NCBI GenBank assembly: GCA_035610365.1 | Contig: CM069433.1 | Location: 168,656,882-168,720,881 of the forward strand | Direction of reading: 5' to 3' | Source: Aquatica leii | Taxonomy: Eukaryota; Arthropoda; Insecta; Coleoptera; Lampyridae | DNA: 64,000 nucleotides | In this document: positions 1-12,437 of the stretch, in pieces | How the letters are laid out: each line of letters starts with the position of its first letter | Numbering within the stretch: the stretch's first letter is position 1 | Position numbers and translations under genes: made by a program | The notes under the pieces: model-generated | Told to the model about the DNA's origin: nothing | The model's database searches: none | Seen by the model: the letters and a program-made list of their open reading frames with translations, nothing else

Positions 1-132
1 TATAATGAAACGGCGTTATAGATTCACTACGCCGCAAAAAATGGTATTTCTAAAAAAAAATTGTTTAGATTTAAACGATAACTAATTTTCTATTTCTTTT
101 GGTGCGTTTTTTCAACATATATATTTGGGTAT

Positions 133-910
133 TAGCTATTTACATATGTACCAAGGGCGTTATTACAATGATTACGCCTTGAGAGCAACTGGAGGGCCTT
201 TGGCCCAAGGGATTTATGTTGCTCAACCAGCGTAATCTCCCAGTGTGGCCAGTGATGCATACAAGATTTTATTTTTAATTTTACATAAAATTCAAACTAA
301 AAATAAACAGTTGCTTAAGTTTTTATTACAAGTGTATATCTAGTAGTGTAAAACCATAAATAGTTTGACGTTTAATTATTATTTGTCCAATTGATTTTAT
401 AATCACAATGAATCTGCAAGAATTGCTCAATTATATTGAAAAACATGTACAAGAAGGAATAGAAAACTTGTTACCATCAAAATCTAAACAAAATGTAAAA
501 ATATACAGCATTTTTGAAAGAGAACATTCTGAGAGGCTGTTATAAATTCATAATTCCCTCTAAATTCATAACGTCCTCTCATAGCGCCCTATGTGTATGT
601 ATGTTTAGATAGTTCGTATCCTAGGTATTATGAGTAAATTACAACGAAATGAAATATAAAATTTTTACACATTTATCAAGATTGTAAACTTAATTATGAC
701 AAATAAAGGATTAAACGTCAAATTGCTTATTGTTATAGACTACTAAATACATATATGTACTTGTAGATTTAGCAAAATAGAAACTAAAATACCTACATTT
801 TAACTTTAACATAAACCGATTACAGCGCCACACAATATTCTGAAAAACCTCTATCACGTTGCTTTCCGGGCGTAATCATCGTAATAACGCCGTTGGTGCA
901 TAAATAGCTA
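133..910. mobile_element. Short DNA transposon derivative with ~40-bp terminal inverted repeats
   Basis: The sequences at 133-178 and 870-910 are imperfect reverse complements over about 40 bp. Both contain TAGCTATTTA and a GGCGTTATTAC-ATGATTACGCC block that is itself nearly palindromic. The unit is about 780 bp, AT-rich inside, and holds one short reading frame near its left end. This fits a non-autonomous or internally deleted cut-and-paste transposon. I do not recognise the superfamily, and the exact ends and target duplication are unclear. Confidence 0.5.
408..545 (+). CDS. Short 45-residue reading frame inside the 133-910 element
   Basis: An ATG at 408 opens a 45-codon frame (MNLQELLNYIEKHV...) ending at TAA 543-545. 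It is Glu/Lys/Leu rich and could form helix, but shows no catalytic or zinc-binding motif. It lies about 230 bp inside the left inverted repeat, where a transposase N terminus would sit, so it may be the surviving first part of a deleted transposase. It could equally be a chance frame. No function is assigned. Confidence 0.25.
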   Translation: MNLQELLNYIEKHVQEGIENLLPSKSKQNVKIYSIFEREHSERLL

Positions 911-3900
911 TTAAGCACTTTAGATTATGTAATTTAAATTTTAACTTATTATAGTCTCATGTCATTTACTCTGTAAAAGAAAAAAGATTGTAAAATCGAA
1001 AAAGTTATGTAGAGAAAAAAACCCTGAAATTTAATTTTTGTTTCTTGTTACAATAGGTAGAATACGATAGTCCTCAATATAGCTTTTAGTACATTTTACG
1101 TTTTAAATTGATATTTAACAAGTACGAAAAATGTATTTAATGATTTAGAGTACACAATGTTAGTGCATTTTTTTTTTGAAAATGTTACATTTTTAATGCA
1201 AGACAAAGTGCAATAGTTTCATTAGACAATTGACTAAGTTACTTCACATCATTTCGCAATTTATTTAAAATAGATAATGTAAAATATTTCGTGTAATAGG
1301 TGATTGTTTGACCCACAGCACTGTATGGTTTCTTAATTTGCCAAAAGTAATATTCTTGAAATTTATTAACCAAACCATTTAAAAAAATGTATTATTTTAG
1401 CAATGGGCGCCACAATACAAAACATTTAATTATAACCATGATCGTGCATTGCAAACGGAGTACTTTCTTGTTCAGTTCTTATAGATAAAACCTATGTGAT
1501 AGTGGTAGAAGAACCATCAAACGTATCATCAGAAAAGTTAGCTTGAAAGAAAAGGTCACGTTTTAACTTCTCAAACAATGTTCAATTTTTGTATAAAACA
1601 AATTTCCGTACGATCTATCAGAACAACTCAAATAGTAATTTATCTTACTGTTTTTTGTGCTTCTTTTGCAAAATTTAATCTAAATTTAAAAACTATAAAA
1701 TTGTAGATATGACAATTTTAATGCTGGTAATACATTGACTACTAGCAAAATTTGACAATCAATTTAAAATCTTAGAAAAAATACTACCAACTCTAAAATG
1801 TATAATACATTAGTACTTGAAATTATAATATTTTTAAAATGTTTATGATTATAATGGGCCAGTTTTATTCATTTTAATGACATTCTCAATCCAAGTTAGC
1901 CAAAAATAACTGAAAACTTGAAATCCTAAAAAAAATAATGATACGCCAGATTATTTGAGTTGAAAAAAAAACATCGTTGAATAACATAACTAAAAATTTT
2001 TCGGAGTTTTAGTAGCACATGTACGTGTGATTGAATTTAAGTAGCGTGGTTTACTTTACATGAATGAAAAAGAAACAAATGCAAATGACGCGGATTTGGT
2101 TGTTCGTAGTTCAATAATCGACAATTCTTGGATTGTGGCATATAAAAGTTATCTTTAGTTAAAATATACCTGCCATATAAATACAAAGATTTGTGCCACT
2201 ATTAAGAGCATTAGATATTTATTTAAATATGAGTACAAAAGTCACAACTGTGCAAACATTGAATTAAAAACTTTAAGTAATTGAAGTACCGAGTTGAGCA
2301 TACATAAGATTAAGACCCAGTGGCCTAAAGCGTTTTTAACTTTGACGATGTAGTTAACTACGTGGTCATATCGTTAAGTGTCGCCATTGATCATCAAGTA
2401 CAAAATCACATGTATTTGACGACCAATGACGTAGTTAACAATGACAAAGGTTACTCGATTGGTTCAAGTTATGAACGTAAACAGCAATACTCAATTTCGA
2501 TATAAACTGAAGATTAAATAATTATACTCGACTGAAAATAAAATATTAATAAAGATCGTAAATACTAAAAATAAGCTTAAGGCTTAAAATAATTAACGAA
2601 GGACAAGGTTTCATATAAATTAATATAGATAAGAAACACAGTTGCAAAATTAATACAATTAACATAGCTAAAAGCGCAAGGTAAGCAAATCCAATGTTTT
2701 AAAAGTATAAAACTACTAATTTTTTTGCCTACAGCGTAAAATACACTGATTACAAATTTTATTGTAAAATAAATAACCGAATTCCACTAGTTAAAAAAAC
2801 ATAACACATAAAACATAAAACCAACCGTAATATTTAGAGTACATTTGTATGAGAATACGTTGGTAAAAGTGAAAAATTTTCTCCCGTCTTTATTTTATAA
2901 ATTCTTCTTTGACATTTTCTACTTAACAATTAAGGTATAAATCGTATTACGCACAAACGTTTGATCCTGTACAGTACGGATTGGTTATTTCTATTTGAAT
3001 CGATACATTCACGTTATAAGTTCATGAAGAAAAAGTCAATAGTATGATTTACTTTTTTTTAATGCTTTATTGTTAATATTATTCTATATGCAATTTATTT
3101 ATACTTGGCGAAGCATAAATCTTTTGACGACCGTCTTCACTTATCTTTTGAAACCGTTAAAAGCATGACAAAAGCATGATTTTTAAGATTGCTTATCTCT
3201 ATTAAGTTTTATTTTAACGTAGATGTTATTAAGCTACCAGTAAATCTTTCTTACAACGGCGAAGTTTGTGTTTGAATGAAACGAAAAACAAATTTATGTA
3301 AGACTAATCATTATCTTATTATTTAAGCCACGAAAATTGAATTTAGGTATTCAACGCAGATTATTGCTAATATTCGACGAGTACATTATGCGTTAGACAA
3401 GGAAACAAGTTGATTTTTTTGATTATTTAAAGCTGTAAGTATGCATGTTCTTATTTTTGTTTGGTGTAACCTTTTATTTCTGTTCAATTTTAATTATCGT
3501 TTCATTATGGTGTTGATAGGTTCCATTTTTAGTCCTGCATTTACTGTCATTTTTAATCTACTTTCTCTAGTTACTTCTTTTACTGTTTTTACGTATTTCA
3601 TGTCAAGAACTGTTATATGTATACTGTTATTTTTTTCTTATAAACACTTTATTTAAAAATTTAAAAAAAATTATGCATCATATAAAATGCATTAAAAAGT
3701 AAAAAATATTGATTTAATTTAATTACAATTAAACGACGCAAGTTTCATTTAACACACGCATAAATACCTTTCTTGTTCATTGATCACTACCAACTAGATG
3801 TCTACCATATACTTGAACTTCACATCTAACAGAATACATATGATTAATAAACACATCTCAAAATATTTATTTACATGAAATTACTTTTTGACGTCAATGC

Positions 3901-4860
3901 CATGTATTATTTTTTTTAGTTTGACGTTTGATATTTTTGTAAAGCCTTTTCTAAAACCGTTTTATGCTTTTGCCAATTTTTATTTTTATTTGACCTCTTT
4001 TATATTATGTATTCATGTAGTTTTCACACAAAACTTAATATTATGCGGTTTTTATAATTTGATTGATACGTTTCTTAGATATTGATAGTAGTATCATTCA
4101 ACATTCAAGTAGTTTAGAATAATTGTTAGTATTTTTACTGCTGTAGCAAAGTTTTTTTAACAATGAGTAGAAGACGGTGGGACAAGATGACACATTGAAT
4201 TTTAACGAAAATCAAAATCCGAAATATGTAATGTAACGGTCTTTGTAATGCTTATTCGGGACATTGTTATAGCTTAAAATGATAGATGGCGCTAGTTTAC
4301 ATGCGCATTTTTGATCGAAACTGTTTCATCTTTGCCCTATAGGCGCGGTAGACCCAAAATCCCTTCAAAAACTATTTTTATTAAGTTCAGCATACTTTAG
4401 AGAGTCAAATAAGTAAATTTGGTTGAACTAAATGTTTTAAAGAAAATAATAATAGGTACATGTAAGAACACCATGAAACTGAAAACAAACAAATTTACGC
4501 ACAGTAAAAAACAATTTACACTGTAAACTTTATCGCAAACTGCATCTCTTCCTAATTCTTGAAACATTCTTTCGTAACAGACGACACAGCGCAGTCTTTT
4601 TCCTGTAAATTCGAATTTATGCGGTTCTTGTTTCTCATCAATCTGATTGTCTCTAAATTGTGTATTGTCACTAAAAATAGTTTTCTAAACATTCTCATTG
4701 AAATCCGTCATAGTTCTTTTTGATTTTGTATGTACAGCATGTATATTTATCATTGCAGTTCCCAAAACAAGTTCTACGGCTAATTTCGTGTACAATTTAA
4801 GGTTACGCCCTAAACTTCTAATTATAAATAGCCTTTATTTGTCGTAAAAAAATTACTACA
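911..4860. other. AT-rich stretch without recognisable genes
   Basis: About 4 kb of very AT-rich DNA. Open frames at 3441-3656 and 3888-4085 are low-complexity Phe/Leu/Tyr-rich and match no family I recognise. A pair of related half-sites containing GTAGTTAAC occurs at about 2345-2430. Around 4170-4350 there is a less AT-rich patch with GGGACAAGATGACAC and GATAGATGGCGC strings that may be a decayed repeat. Nothing else can be supported. Confidence 0.4.
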
Positions 4861-4993
4861 TAAAACGAAAAAAAAAAATCCTAAACCCTCCACCACTAAT
4901 CAATTCTCTATATACATCTACTACACTACTTGTAATCTTTTTCTCGTTGCTCTTGTTTCTTGTCTCTGTATATCCTTCTTTCTTCTTATTATC

Positions 4994-6416
4994 TCATTTT
5001 TTATTTTCCATCCTGTTTCCCTTATTTTCTCTACCTCTTCTCTCGCATACCCAATTCATTTGAAGCAATTTACATTGTTTTCTTTCTTTTATTTGTTCTT
5101 CGTAACGCATTGCTCTCTTTCCCGCCTGTACTCTTATCTTTTCTAACTTCATTTCCTCCTCTACTATGTACCATGGTACCCTTTCTATTCTAACGTCCGT
5201 TTCCAGTATTTTTCTTGTACTTTCTCTAATTCCTCCCATTCCTTCCACCCCCATATTTCCGCCATGTACATCATCACACCCTTTATTAATTTGTTAAACT
5301 ACCATCCTCTTGCTTCTATTTGCTTCCCAAACCCTCTCTCCACTTTATATGAGCCTCATCTTTATTGTCGTATCTGATTCGATAACCCAAGTACGTCACT
5401 GTATTCTCACTTCCTATTACTTCGTCTCCCCACTTCCACTTCACTCTTTTTTTTACTCCTTCCTCCTCTACTCCTTCCTCCACGCATTGTTTCTCTTCTA
5501 ATTTTTTCTTATAAATTTCAATATTTTCATTTGTCCATAACTTTTTCTCCCCCCAAACTGTCTGAATCTTTTCTTTCGCTCTTCCAACTTTTTAGCCTTA
5601 CCTCTAATGGCTGATGGTCAGAATAATCCTCTTCCTCTATTTTAAAACTTTCTATTTTCTCCAAAACCTCCACACTAACCATTACATAATCTATTATAGA
5701 TTCTCTCCTCTCACTTATATATGTATATTCTCCTCTATCCCCTTCCTCCATATTTCCGTTGAGTATAATCTATTCCTTCCCCTCACATAACTTTAATAGC
5801 TCTCTAACTTATTTGTTTAATGTCTTATCCATCGTTACTCTTTTTATTTCTTTCCTATTCAGGATCATACCCCCACATTCTCCAATTCTCGCGTTAAAAT
5901 CTCCACCTATTATTAATTTTTTTCTCTCCTCTTCAATCAGTAGCTGTTTCAAATTACTTATTGTTTTGTTTCATTTCTTGACCGTTTACTGTTATCACAG
6001 CATATCTACCTTCTATATCCCTCTGGTAAATTTAATTTCCATCTTTCCCAATCTTCCTCCAGCCACGTTTGTACTAAACCGCGATGTCAAACCCTTCTAT
6101 ATACTTCTAAAATTTAGCTCCTTTGTTTCTAACCCCTGCAACGTTCCAAAAAACTAAACTTATTTCCTTCGTTTTTTTCTTATAGTTTTCTTGTATCTTT
6201 GCCTAGTCGTCTTCTTTTTTTTATCATTCACACTCCTTATTTCTAGTTTTTTGGCCTCCTTCTCTCTAATTTATTTTCTTTTACGTTCCAGTGCATCTCC
6301 TCTCCCTCAACCCATAATTTCATAAACCCTATCTTTGTTCTTTTGCCTTCTTCCTTTAGTCTTCTTTATTCCATCCTTATATTTTTTGTACCTCTCTTTG
6401 CACTGGAGTCATATCT
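4994..6416 (-). pseudogene. LINE ORF2 remnant: APE endonuclease plus RT C terminus
   Basis: The minus strand holds a frameshifted ORF2. The endonuclease part reads out in pieces, ending in IIDYVMVS and SDHQPLEV, the conserved Asp-His end of APE endonucleases. Codons after that match the linker before the RT, then the frame jumps to the post-RT region (YLGYRIR) and to a tail with MYMAEIWGWKEWEELE and AGKRAMRYEEQIKE. In intact insect LINEs some hundreds of RT codons separate these parts. Multiple stops and shifts show a long-dead copy. Confidence 0.65.
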
Positions 6417-6935
6417 TCATCTATAAATATCCTTGTTCCTCTTAGCCTTCCTTTTTTTAAATAATTCTAGTTTGTCTTCTACGGAATCCAATTTTACCGG
6501 TATTAACCCACTCGCTATTTTAATTGCGTCTCTTATACCTTTTTCCACTCCCAATTCATTTTTAACCAAGTTATCCACTTGTTTTTTACGCTCTTTTCCT
6601 TCCTCTTGACTGTCCATCCCTCTTATAAACAAGTTCTTCCTTCTCTTTTCCCTTTCCATTATTTCCACCCTTCTTTCCATTTTTTTTATTTTCTTTTCCA
6701 TGTTCTTATTTTTTCCCCACATATTACATATCTCCCATCGCTCTTCTCTATCTTTTTTTAACTCCTCCGTGATCTTTTCCAGATTAACTACTACTTTTTC
6801 GTTCTTTTTCCTCATCTGCTTTAGTTCTCTAATCATTTTGCTACACATCTCTATTACTCTCTGCTCTTCGTTATCGCTCTCTTCCTTTCTTGAGCGTCCT
6901 TTTGTTTGTTTACTCCTTGGAAAAGGTTTTTGCAC
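6417..6935 (-). pseudogene. LINE ORF1-like coiled-coil protein remnant
   Basis: This 172-codon open frame is very rich in Lys, Glu and Arg. Roughly residues 25-105 carry heptad-like Leu/Ile/Met spacing (MIRELKQMRKKNEKVV, then MEKKIKKMERRVEIME), typical of the coiled coil of insect LINE ORF1 proteins. It is followed by RKNLFIRGMDS, like the start of the RNA-binding region of such proteins. No CCHC knuckle is visible. It lies directly upstream, in transcription order, of the endonuclease remnant of the same LINE. The T/C-rich frames on the opposite strand here are shadows of this gene. Confidence 0.6.
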
Positions 6936-7704
6936 AATTTCCTGCCTTTTTTTATCCTTTCCGATCTTGTCGATTCAGATTCACGATTCTTTCTAATTAT
7001 GTTTAATTAAAACCCGCCACTAATATTTTAAATAAGAAAAACAAAAATGTTTATAAATAAAATAAAATTGTACATTACTGTTAACAAAAACCCGAGCTTG
7101 ACCTTTACACTAGTCGGCAATACTCGCTCGCGTTCGCGCACTTTATCTGAACTCCGCAATAATGATAATCACGTCCTCACTCAACCGCCCTTAAAATACG
7201 ATTACCCTAAAGTATTATTATAGTGTTGGTTATTGTATTTTTGGGTTTGTTCTACTTAATTTATCCTGCATCTGATCAAAATGCTTTGTACTTAGGGCAA
7301 AAACACAACGTTTGTCTGTCCATTTTAGTACTACAATTGCTGCAAAACTTGATTTTCGTTTTTATTTTTTTTAGCGAAAATCGACAAAGCTAGACGTTTT
7401 TAACTAAAACATCTTTAAGGTACTTTCTTGTAAGAAATCTAAACCGATTTTTCAGATGCAAGATTTTTTTTCTTATGGGCGTCATATTAAATTTTAAAAT
7501 TTTTAAAATTTTATTACGTTGATGTATGTATAACACGATATGATCAAACTTTCATTTTAAGTGAAATTAAAAGGAATCATTTTCTTGCAGGGTTCTTTGG
7601 AAACAACGAAGTAACAATTTCTTTAACAATTTTGTTTAAAAAAAAAGACAGTTTAGTCACGTTTTGATAATTGACGCAAATAATTTTTTATTTCTATCAA
7701 TAAA

Positions 7705-8656
7705 ATGCCGTTTTCCAGTGAAGATAAACGAGAAATTCTGGAAATTTATTACGCCTCGCATGGAAATGTGCAAATTACTTCTGAAACATACCTGCAGCGG
7801 TATCTAGAAGAGGAACAGCCAGCTCACAACTACTTTTTATCGCTTCATAGAAACATAGGCGAATATGGTTCGTTTTGTAAACCTAGACAAAGATATGGAG
7901 ATAGACAAAATGAGATTGAAGTTGAAATTTTAGAAGCAGTATGTAAAAGAGTCTATTTCAATAAATACCACATAAAATGGTGTGCCCCATATCTAAACCC
8001 ATCTAATAAGCGTAGCTAAACATATCGCATCAAGTGGTGTGGAGAGTCGTCAAAAGACATAAATATCGGCTGTTTAAGATTTATAGCACCCAAATTCTCC
8101 ATCCTGGAGATAGTAATTGACGGGTAGCATTTTGTAGGTTTGTGATGGATCAGTTAGACCAAAATCCTAAGTTTCTCAATAATGTGATATTTACGGACGA
8201 GAGCAAGTTTACAAATTCGGGCATTTTTGAGCATCACAATGAGCAAATTTGGTCAATTCAAAATCCTTGTCAAGAACGACTACCGCAAATACGTTTCGGG
8301 CCAAATGTATGGGTGGGTTTGCTGGGCGACAGCATCATTGGCCCGTATATTTATGAAAAAAATTTGACCGCGGACAAGTATTTACATTTTCTGAAAACCT
8401 CTTTTGAAGATTACATTGACAACAATATTTGTCGAAACCGCCTGCAGAACGTTTGGTTCCAGCAGGACGGCGCGCCGCCACACAACACTAGATCTAAAAA
8501 ACTGTGCCTGCCGATATTGATAATTTGCGAAGAAACATTAATACCACTCCACGTAATAAAATTAGAAGAGAAGACATTTCACAAGCAATACGGAACTTGC
8601 AAAAGCGTGTGGTGTTGTGTTTAGAAGTTGAAGGTGGATCATTCGAGGAATTTTTA
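7705..8656 (+). pseudogene. Mariner/IS630-type transposase (DUF4817-like N terminus), broken
   Basis: The first frame (7705-8019, 104 aa) starts MPFSSEDKREILEIYYASHGN and looks like the DUF4817-type N-terminal helix-turn-helix region found in insect Tc1/mariner-like transposases. After frame changes the DDE core follows at 8142: NVIFTDESKF carries the first catalytic Asp and VWFQQDGAPPHN the second. The frame then shifts and resumes as VPADIDNLRRNINTTPRN and ends EVEGGSFEEFL at 8656. The segment that should hold the third Asp (an SPDLSPLDFFLWG-like motif) is absent, apparently through an internal deletion near 8495-8510. It could not catalyse transposition. Possible decayed TIRs lie near 7340-7375 and 8890-8935. 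Confidence 0.7.
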
Positions 8657-9192
8657 TGATTTGTCCATTTCTTTTTTTTATCTTTTTAATTTTGTTGTTT
8701 CTAAAATTTAGTTTCATTGCAACGAAGAATAAATTTCTGGGTTATCCTGTTACTCTTCATTTAAAGCTTACTGATCAACTGTGCAGAAATTTGAGCGTTC
8801 AAGCTCTCAAAGAAAGTTAAGTGTTGTAATTCTTGCATCTAAAATGTCACAAGAAATCTGATGACAGATTTAGATTTTTTATGGAATTTCGTTGAAAAAG
8901 AAAAATAAAAATGAAAATCAGGTTTTTTAGTTTTTTGTCATAATTAAAAAACAAGAAAGGACAAATCAGATTTTCAAGATGTTATTTGAATATATTTCAT
9001 TCTTGGACTAGTAATCTGATATCTTTGGAAATCGACATAGTCCCATCTATAAAATTACTCATAAGAAAACTTCTACCTAATTTAGATTAGTGTCGACCCA
9101 TTTGTGAATTTATGATTTTGACCAACTCACATTATTTTTCATCTGATTCGTGTATCTATTTGTTTCCGGCACGATAAGCCTGCAATAAATGT

Positions 9193-9870
9193 TTGGTAAA
9201 TAATTTAAGTAAAACTATTACAGATAAAGACGTTGGGCAGCTATTTGAAAACAATTATTTAAAAGCAGCAACTGCAGGAACCGCAGTTAAAAGCTTTGGT
9301 AAATGTGACATTGACCCATTTGATCTAGACATATTTAGTGAGGCAGATTTTGCAACAGATTCGGTTAGTTTCCGCTGAAAGCAAAGTGTCTAGTGATGAT
9401 AAACCTCTTATTAATATAAAAAAGAAACAAAACAACAATGTAAAATTTAAAACTCCATCAGATTTAATTAGTTCATTCGGGTTACAAAAACTGCTTTGCA
9501 ATGATGGACCTTTAACTAAAGATCAAAAAAGAAAAGAAAATAAACTGGAATATGATATTCAAAGAGAGATGCTTTTGCCTAAAATAAATTGACCCGTTCG
9601 TGCCTAAATATTAACTTCAACTACCAACAAAGAATATCTTGAAAAGAAAGAACTAGAAAAAAATAGTAAAAATAAAACAAAAAAAAATGCGAAGAAGGAG
9701 TGAAATAAACATATTTAATCAGACACAAAAAAATCTATTGAAAAGAATAAAAAAAAAGAAATATTATGTCCAGTTGAAGATTCGATAAAGTGTCATGTGT
9801 ACGAAAGTTGCCCCACTATTGGGACAAAATTTATGGTTTTTAGTCATGAAAAATTAACCAATGTTCTGGT
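9193..9870 (+). pseudogene. pogo/Tigger-type transposase, C-terminal fragment
   Basis: Two overlapping frames (9193-9378 and 9338-9592) join by a frameshift near 9365. The first reads YLKAATAGTAVKSFGK, then PFDLDIFSEADF, matching the segment just after the DDE domain of pogo-like transposases (the GF-K-TGI-PFN-DIF-E-DF motif). The second is a Lys-rich spacer. Further in-frame codons around 9790-9870 give CHVYESCPTIG, perhaps a remnant of a C-terminal Cys-rich finger. No DDE residues remain. Nothing upstream to 8660 looks like the rest of the gene. Confidence 0.6.
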
Positions 9871-9879
9871 ATTTTATTA

Positions 9880-12350
9880 AACTTGTTTTATTAAAAAATA
9901 TATTTGTAGTTTATTTTTTAGAATATTTTTTCTTTAACCTTGCTATTTTGCCCTACCTTATTCCAAGTAAATTAATTTATAGAGTAAAAAAAATGAATTA
10001 AACCCACTCCAAATGCTCTAGACGTCATCTACGAGCTATCGCGCAGTGTAACGTAAATAGGAAAAAGAAATACACGTTACAAACCTGCACTAAACATATG
10101 AAAAAACCGCAATCGGTATATATGTGTACAAATGGTTACTACGAGACCATGAAAAAGTAGTTGACTCATAGACAAAAATTATTTACGATAAAGTTTATGC
10201 GAACACTTTAAAGTTTCTACCAAGATAAGTAGCCGTCAAAAACAACCTCTAGACAATTAAAACAAAAATGGAAAAACTTGTGCTATTGTGATACTTTTGC
10301 CGGCAAAAGACATCGAATATTCTAATATTCACAGATAAATTCAAAAAACTCTCATACGAAAACCCATGACACCAATTAAAATTACGTACCAAAAGTGCCA
10401 AAAACAATTAAAACTAAGGAAAACCTAAATTAACACATTTACGGATTAAATATCTACTACAGAAAAAAACAAAACAAGAAGAAAGTACTAATAAATTAAA
10501 ATGATCAAACTACTTAAAAACAAAATCAAAATAAACAGCAAAAATAATAATTACGCAATAAATAAAAAATCTACACAAATAATAAAGGCCGTAATTTATT
10601 TCTTTCTAATAAAAAATAAGTTTAAATTATACGTAAACGTCTTAATTGCTCCCTTAATTACGGAGGAAAATTGCACCTGCTGTCAGATGTCTAATGATTG
10701 TCGTCACCTTTGATCTTCCCAAACGTCTCTAAAAATATAATTTTAAAATACATTTTTGTCTGTTTTTAAAAAGAGATAAACATTGTTATTTTTAAAATGA
10801 ATCAAAATTACATAAAAGCAAATATTACATATGCTCTATAACAACATACGTTAAAAACGCGCAAATATCTAAAATAACTTTGTTCAATCTTTATTGAAAA
10901 TATTTTTACACAATTCTCCTTTATGTAGTTTTAACATTTATTGTTTTTCTGTTGTGCTAAATTTTAATTAAAATTTCTACAAACAAGAAACGATTAAATA
11001 GAATTTTAACGACAGTATTACTGATGTAGAATATGGTAATTACGCTAAAACAACCAATAAGAAGCAAAAATGCGGAATATTAAACTGTGCATTTTGAGTA
11101 TGCAGATGTCTTAAAATCAATAATGTCAGGGTTCGATGAAGTGAAAATAATAGCATTTAGAACATCTGTTTTTGATTGCAGATAAAAATTTATTAAAAAC
11201 GTATTTTTGTTAAAACTTTTTACCTTTAAATTCAAAAACACCCACATCTTTTCATATTTCTAATTGATTTTTAGAACAATTTGTTTAAAATTTTTTTAAT
11301 GTAGGCTTTAAAAATTCAATTCTAAATAAATCTGAATTCAAAGTTGTTAGTTCATTTCTGCTGAACATAAACCAATTGTAAGTTGTAATACAGGGTATTT
11401 CAAAACTAGCAGTATATTTTTAGAAGCAAAATCGTTATTCAAAAATTGTCTAAAACGGTATAAAAGACCGAATACAACTTATTTTCTCAGATATACAGCA
11501 ACCCTCTATGTGTAGTACCTCGTTGGAAAGCTCTTCGAAAGTAATAATAACATATAATAGTTACAATTTATTTTTATATCATGATTTTTTAAAACAAACA
11601 GTTTACTGACCTTCCCTTTGGGCATAACTACTACAATTTAAAAAAATTAACAAATGAGCCTCACTAACATAAGCTAACGCAAGCTTTGCTAATTAATTTC
11701 GTTTATTATTATATAATTGATGAAAAACTAAAATGTTCCTGGGACTCTGCCATTTTAAATTAACTGAACACAGTTTTATTTAATATTAATGATCTTTTGT
11801 ATTATATATAAAATTCGTATATACCAATCTCATTTTTTAAAGGATTTTAATTCATCCAATAAATAAATGAAAAATTTAAAAAATATCTCAAAACAACGTT
11901 TCATAAACACGTGGATAGTGACAGCAAAATTAAAGGCTAGAATAGCTCATGTCAGTATAAACGTCAAAAATGTAAATTAAAAAATATAGTTTGCTGCGAC
12001 TGTGCTGCCCCCTTTTTCGTTACGGTTAACCTAACTTAACAAAATTTCAGATTTACCCTCCTTAAAAAAGTTTCGTTTTAATAATACAACTTCAATAAAA
12101 CACTTTCTGCCTTTAGACGAATATCAAAAAGTTATTGCTTTCCATGTGCAAAGATACTATGTGAGAATTTGTGAACGTTCAACTTCTATAAAATTTGTAT
12201 TCTTCCAATCATATACATTTTGAGGTACTTTTTGTATTACTGTAGAAATTAGTTTTATACCAAATACATTAATAGTTATTAAATAATTTTTTTAAAATTT
12301 TCTTACAATCATGATTACAATCTATTCATACCTACCAAGATGTTATAAAT
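9880..12350. other. AT-rich stretch, one possible decayed repeat
   Basis: No gene is recognisable. The frame at 10501-10713 is Lys/Asn-rich low complexity. Near 11390 the string ATACAGGGTATTTCAAAA followed by moderately complex sequence to about 11660 resembles the start of a mariner-type terminal repeat, but I found no matching right end. Confidence 0.35.
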
Positions 12351-12357
12351 TCTAGAC

Positions 12358-12437
12358 GTTACCGGGATTTGAACTCCGGTTTCGTTAGCGTAGTAGATGA
12401 GCGCTAAGCGCCCAACCCACTAGACCACCGCGGCTCC
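12358..12437 (-). repeat. tRNA-like sequence, probably a SINE head
   Basis: Read on the minus strand this begins GGAGCCGCGGTGGTCTAGTG, with a clear RNA polymerase III A box (TGGTCTAGTGGG). About 40 nt later comes a B box-like GAGTTCAAATCC inside a T-arm with CCGG/CCGG pairing and one bulge. The middle folds as TTAGCG/CGCTAA around an 11-nt loop, too large for a normal anticodon loop. The 3' end does not pair with the 5' acceptor strand. A functional tRNA is therefore unlikely; a tRNA-derived SINE head or tRNA pseudogene fits better. Confidence 0.6.

Larger units (their letters stand above)
4890..7000 (-). mobile_element. R1/I-superfamily LINE, minus strand, RT core deleted
   Basis: On the minus strand the order is a coiled-coil ORF1-like frame (6935-6417), an APE-type endonuclease region with many frameshifts (about 6400-5560), and the C-terminal part of the reverse transcriptase ORF (about 5500-4994). 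Pieces such as DMTPVQREVQK, VQTWLEEDWERW, SIIDYVMVS and SDHQPLEV mark the endonuclease. The frame then passes from WTNENIEIYKKKLE straight to VTYLGYRIRYDNKDEAHIK, a tail motif of R1-type RTs, so the catalytic RT core with its YADD motif is missing. A GC-richer patch at 7080-7190 may be the old 5' UTR. The clade (R1 versus a related I-superfamily clade) was judged by eye. Confidence 0.7.

Noticed and set aside
3441..4085. Two hydrophobic open frames that could be read as small membrane proteins
   Set aside because: T-rich DNA produces Phe/Leu/Tyr-rich frames by chance; no promoter, splice or family evidence.
4960..6996. Several Phe/Ser/Leu-rich plus-strand open frames (for example 5759-6157, 6700-6996)
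   Set aside because: They are the complements of Lys/Glu-rich minus-strand LINE coding sequence, with no motifs of their own.
12358..12437. A functional tRNA gene
   Set aside because: The acceptor stem does not pair and the anticodon loop has 11 nt.
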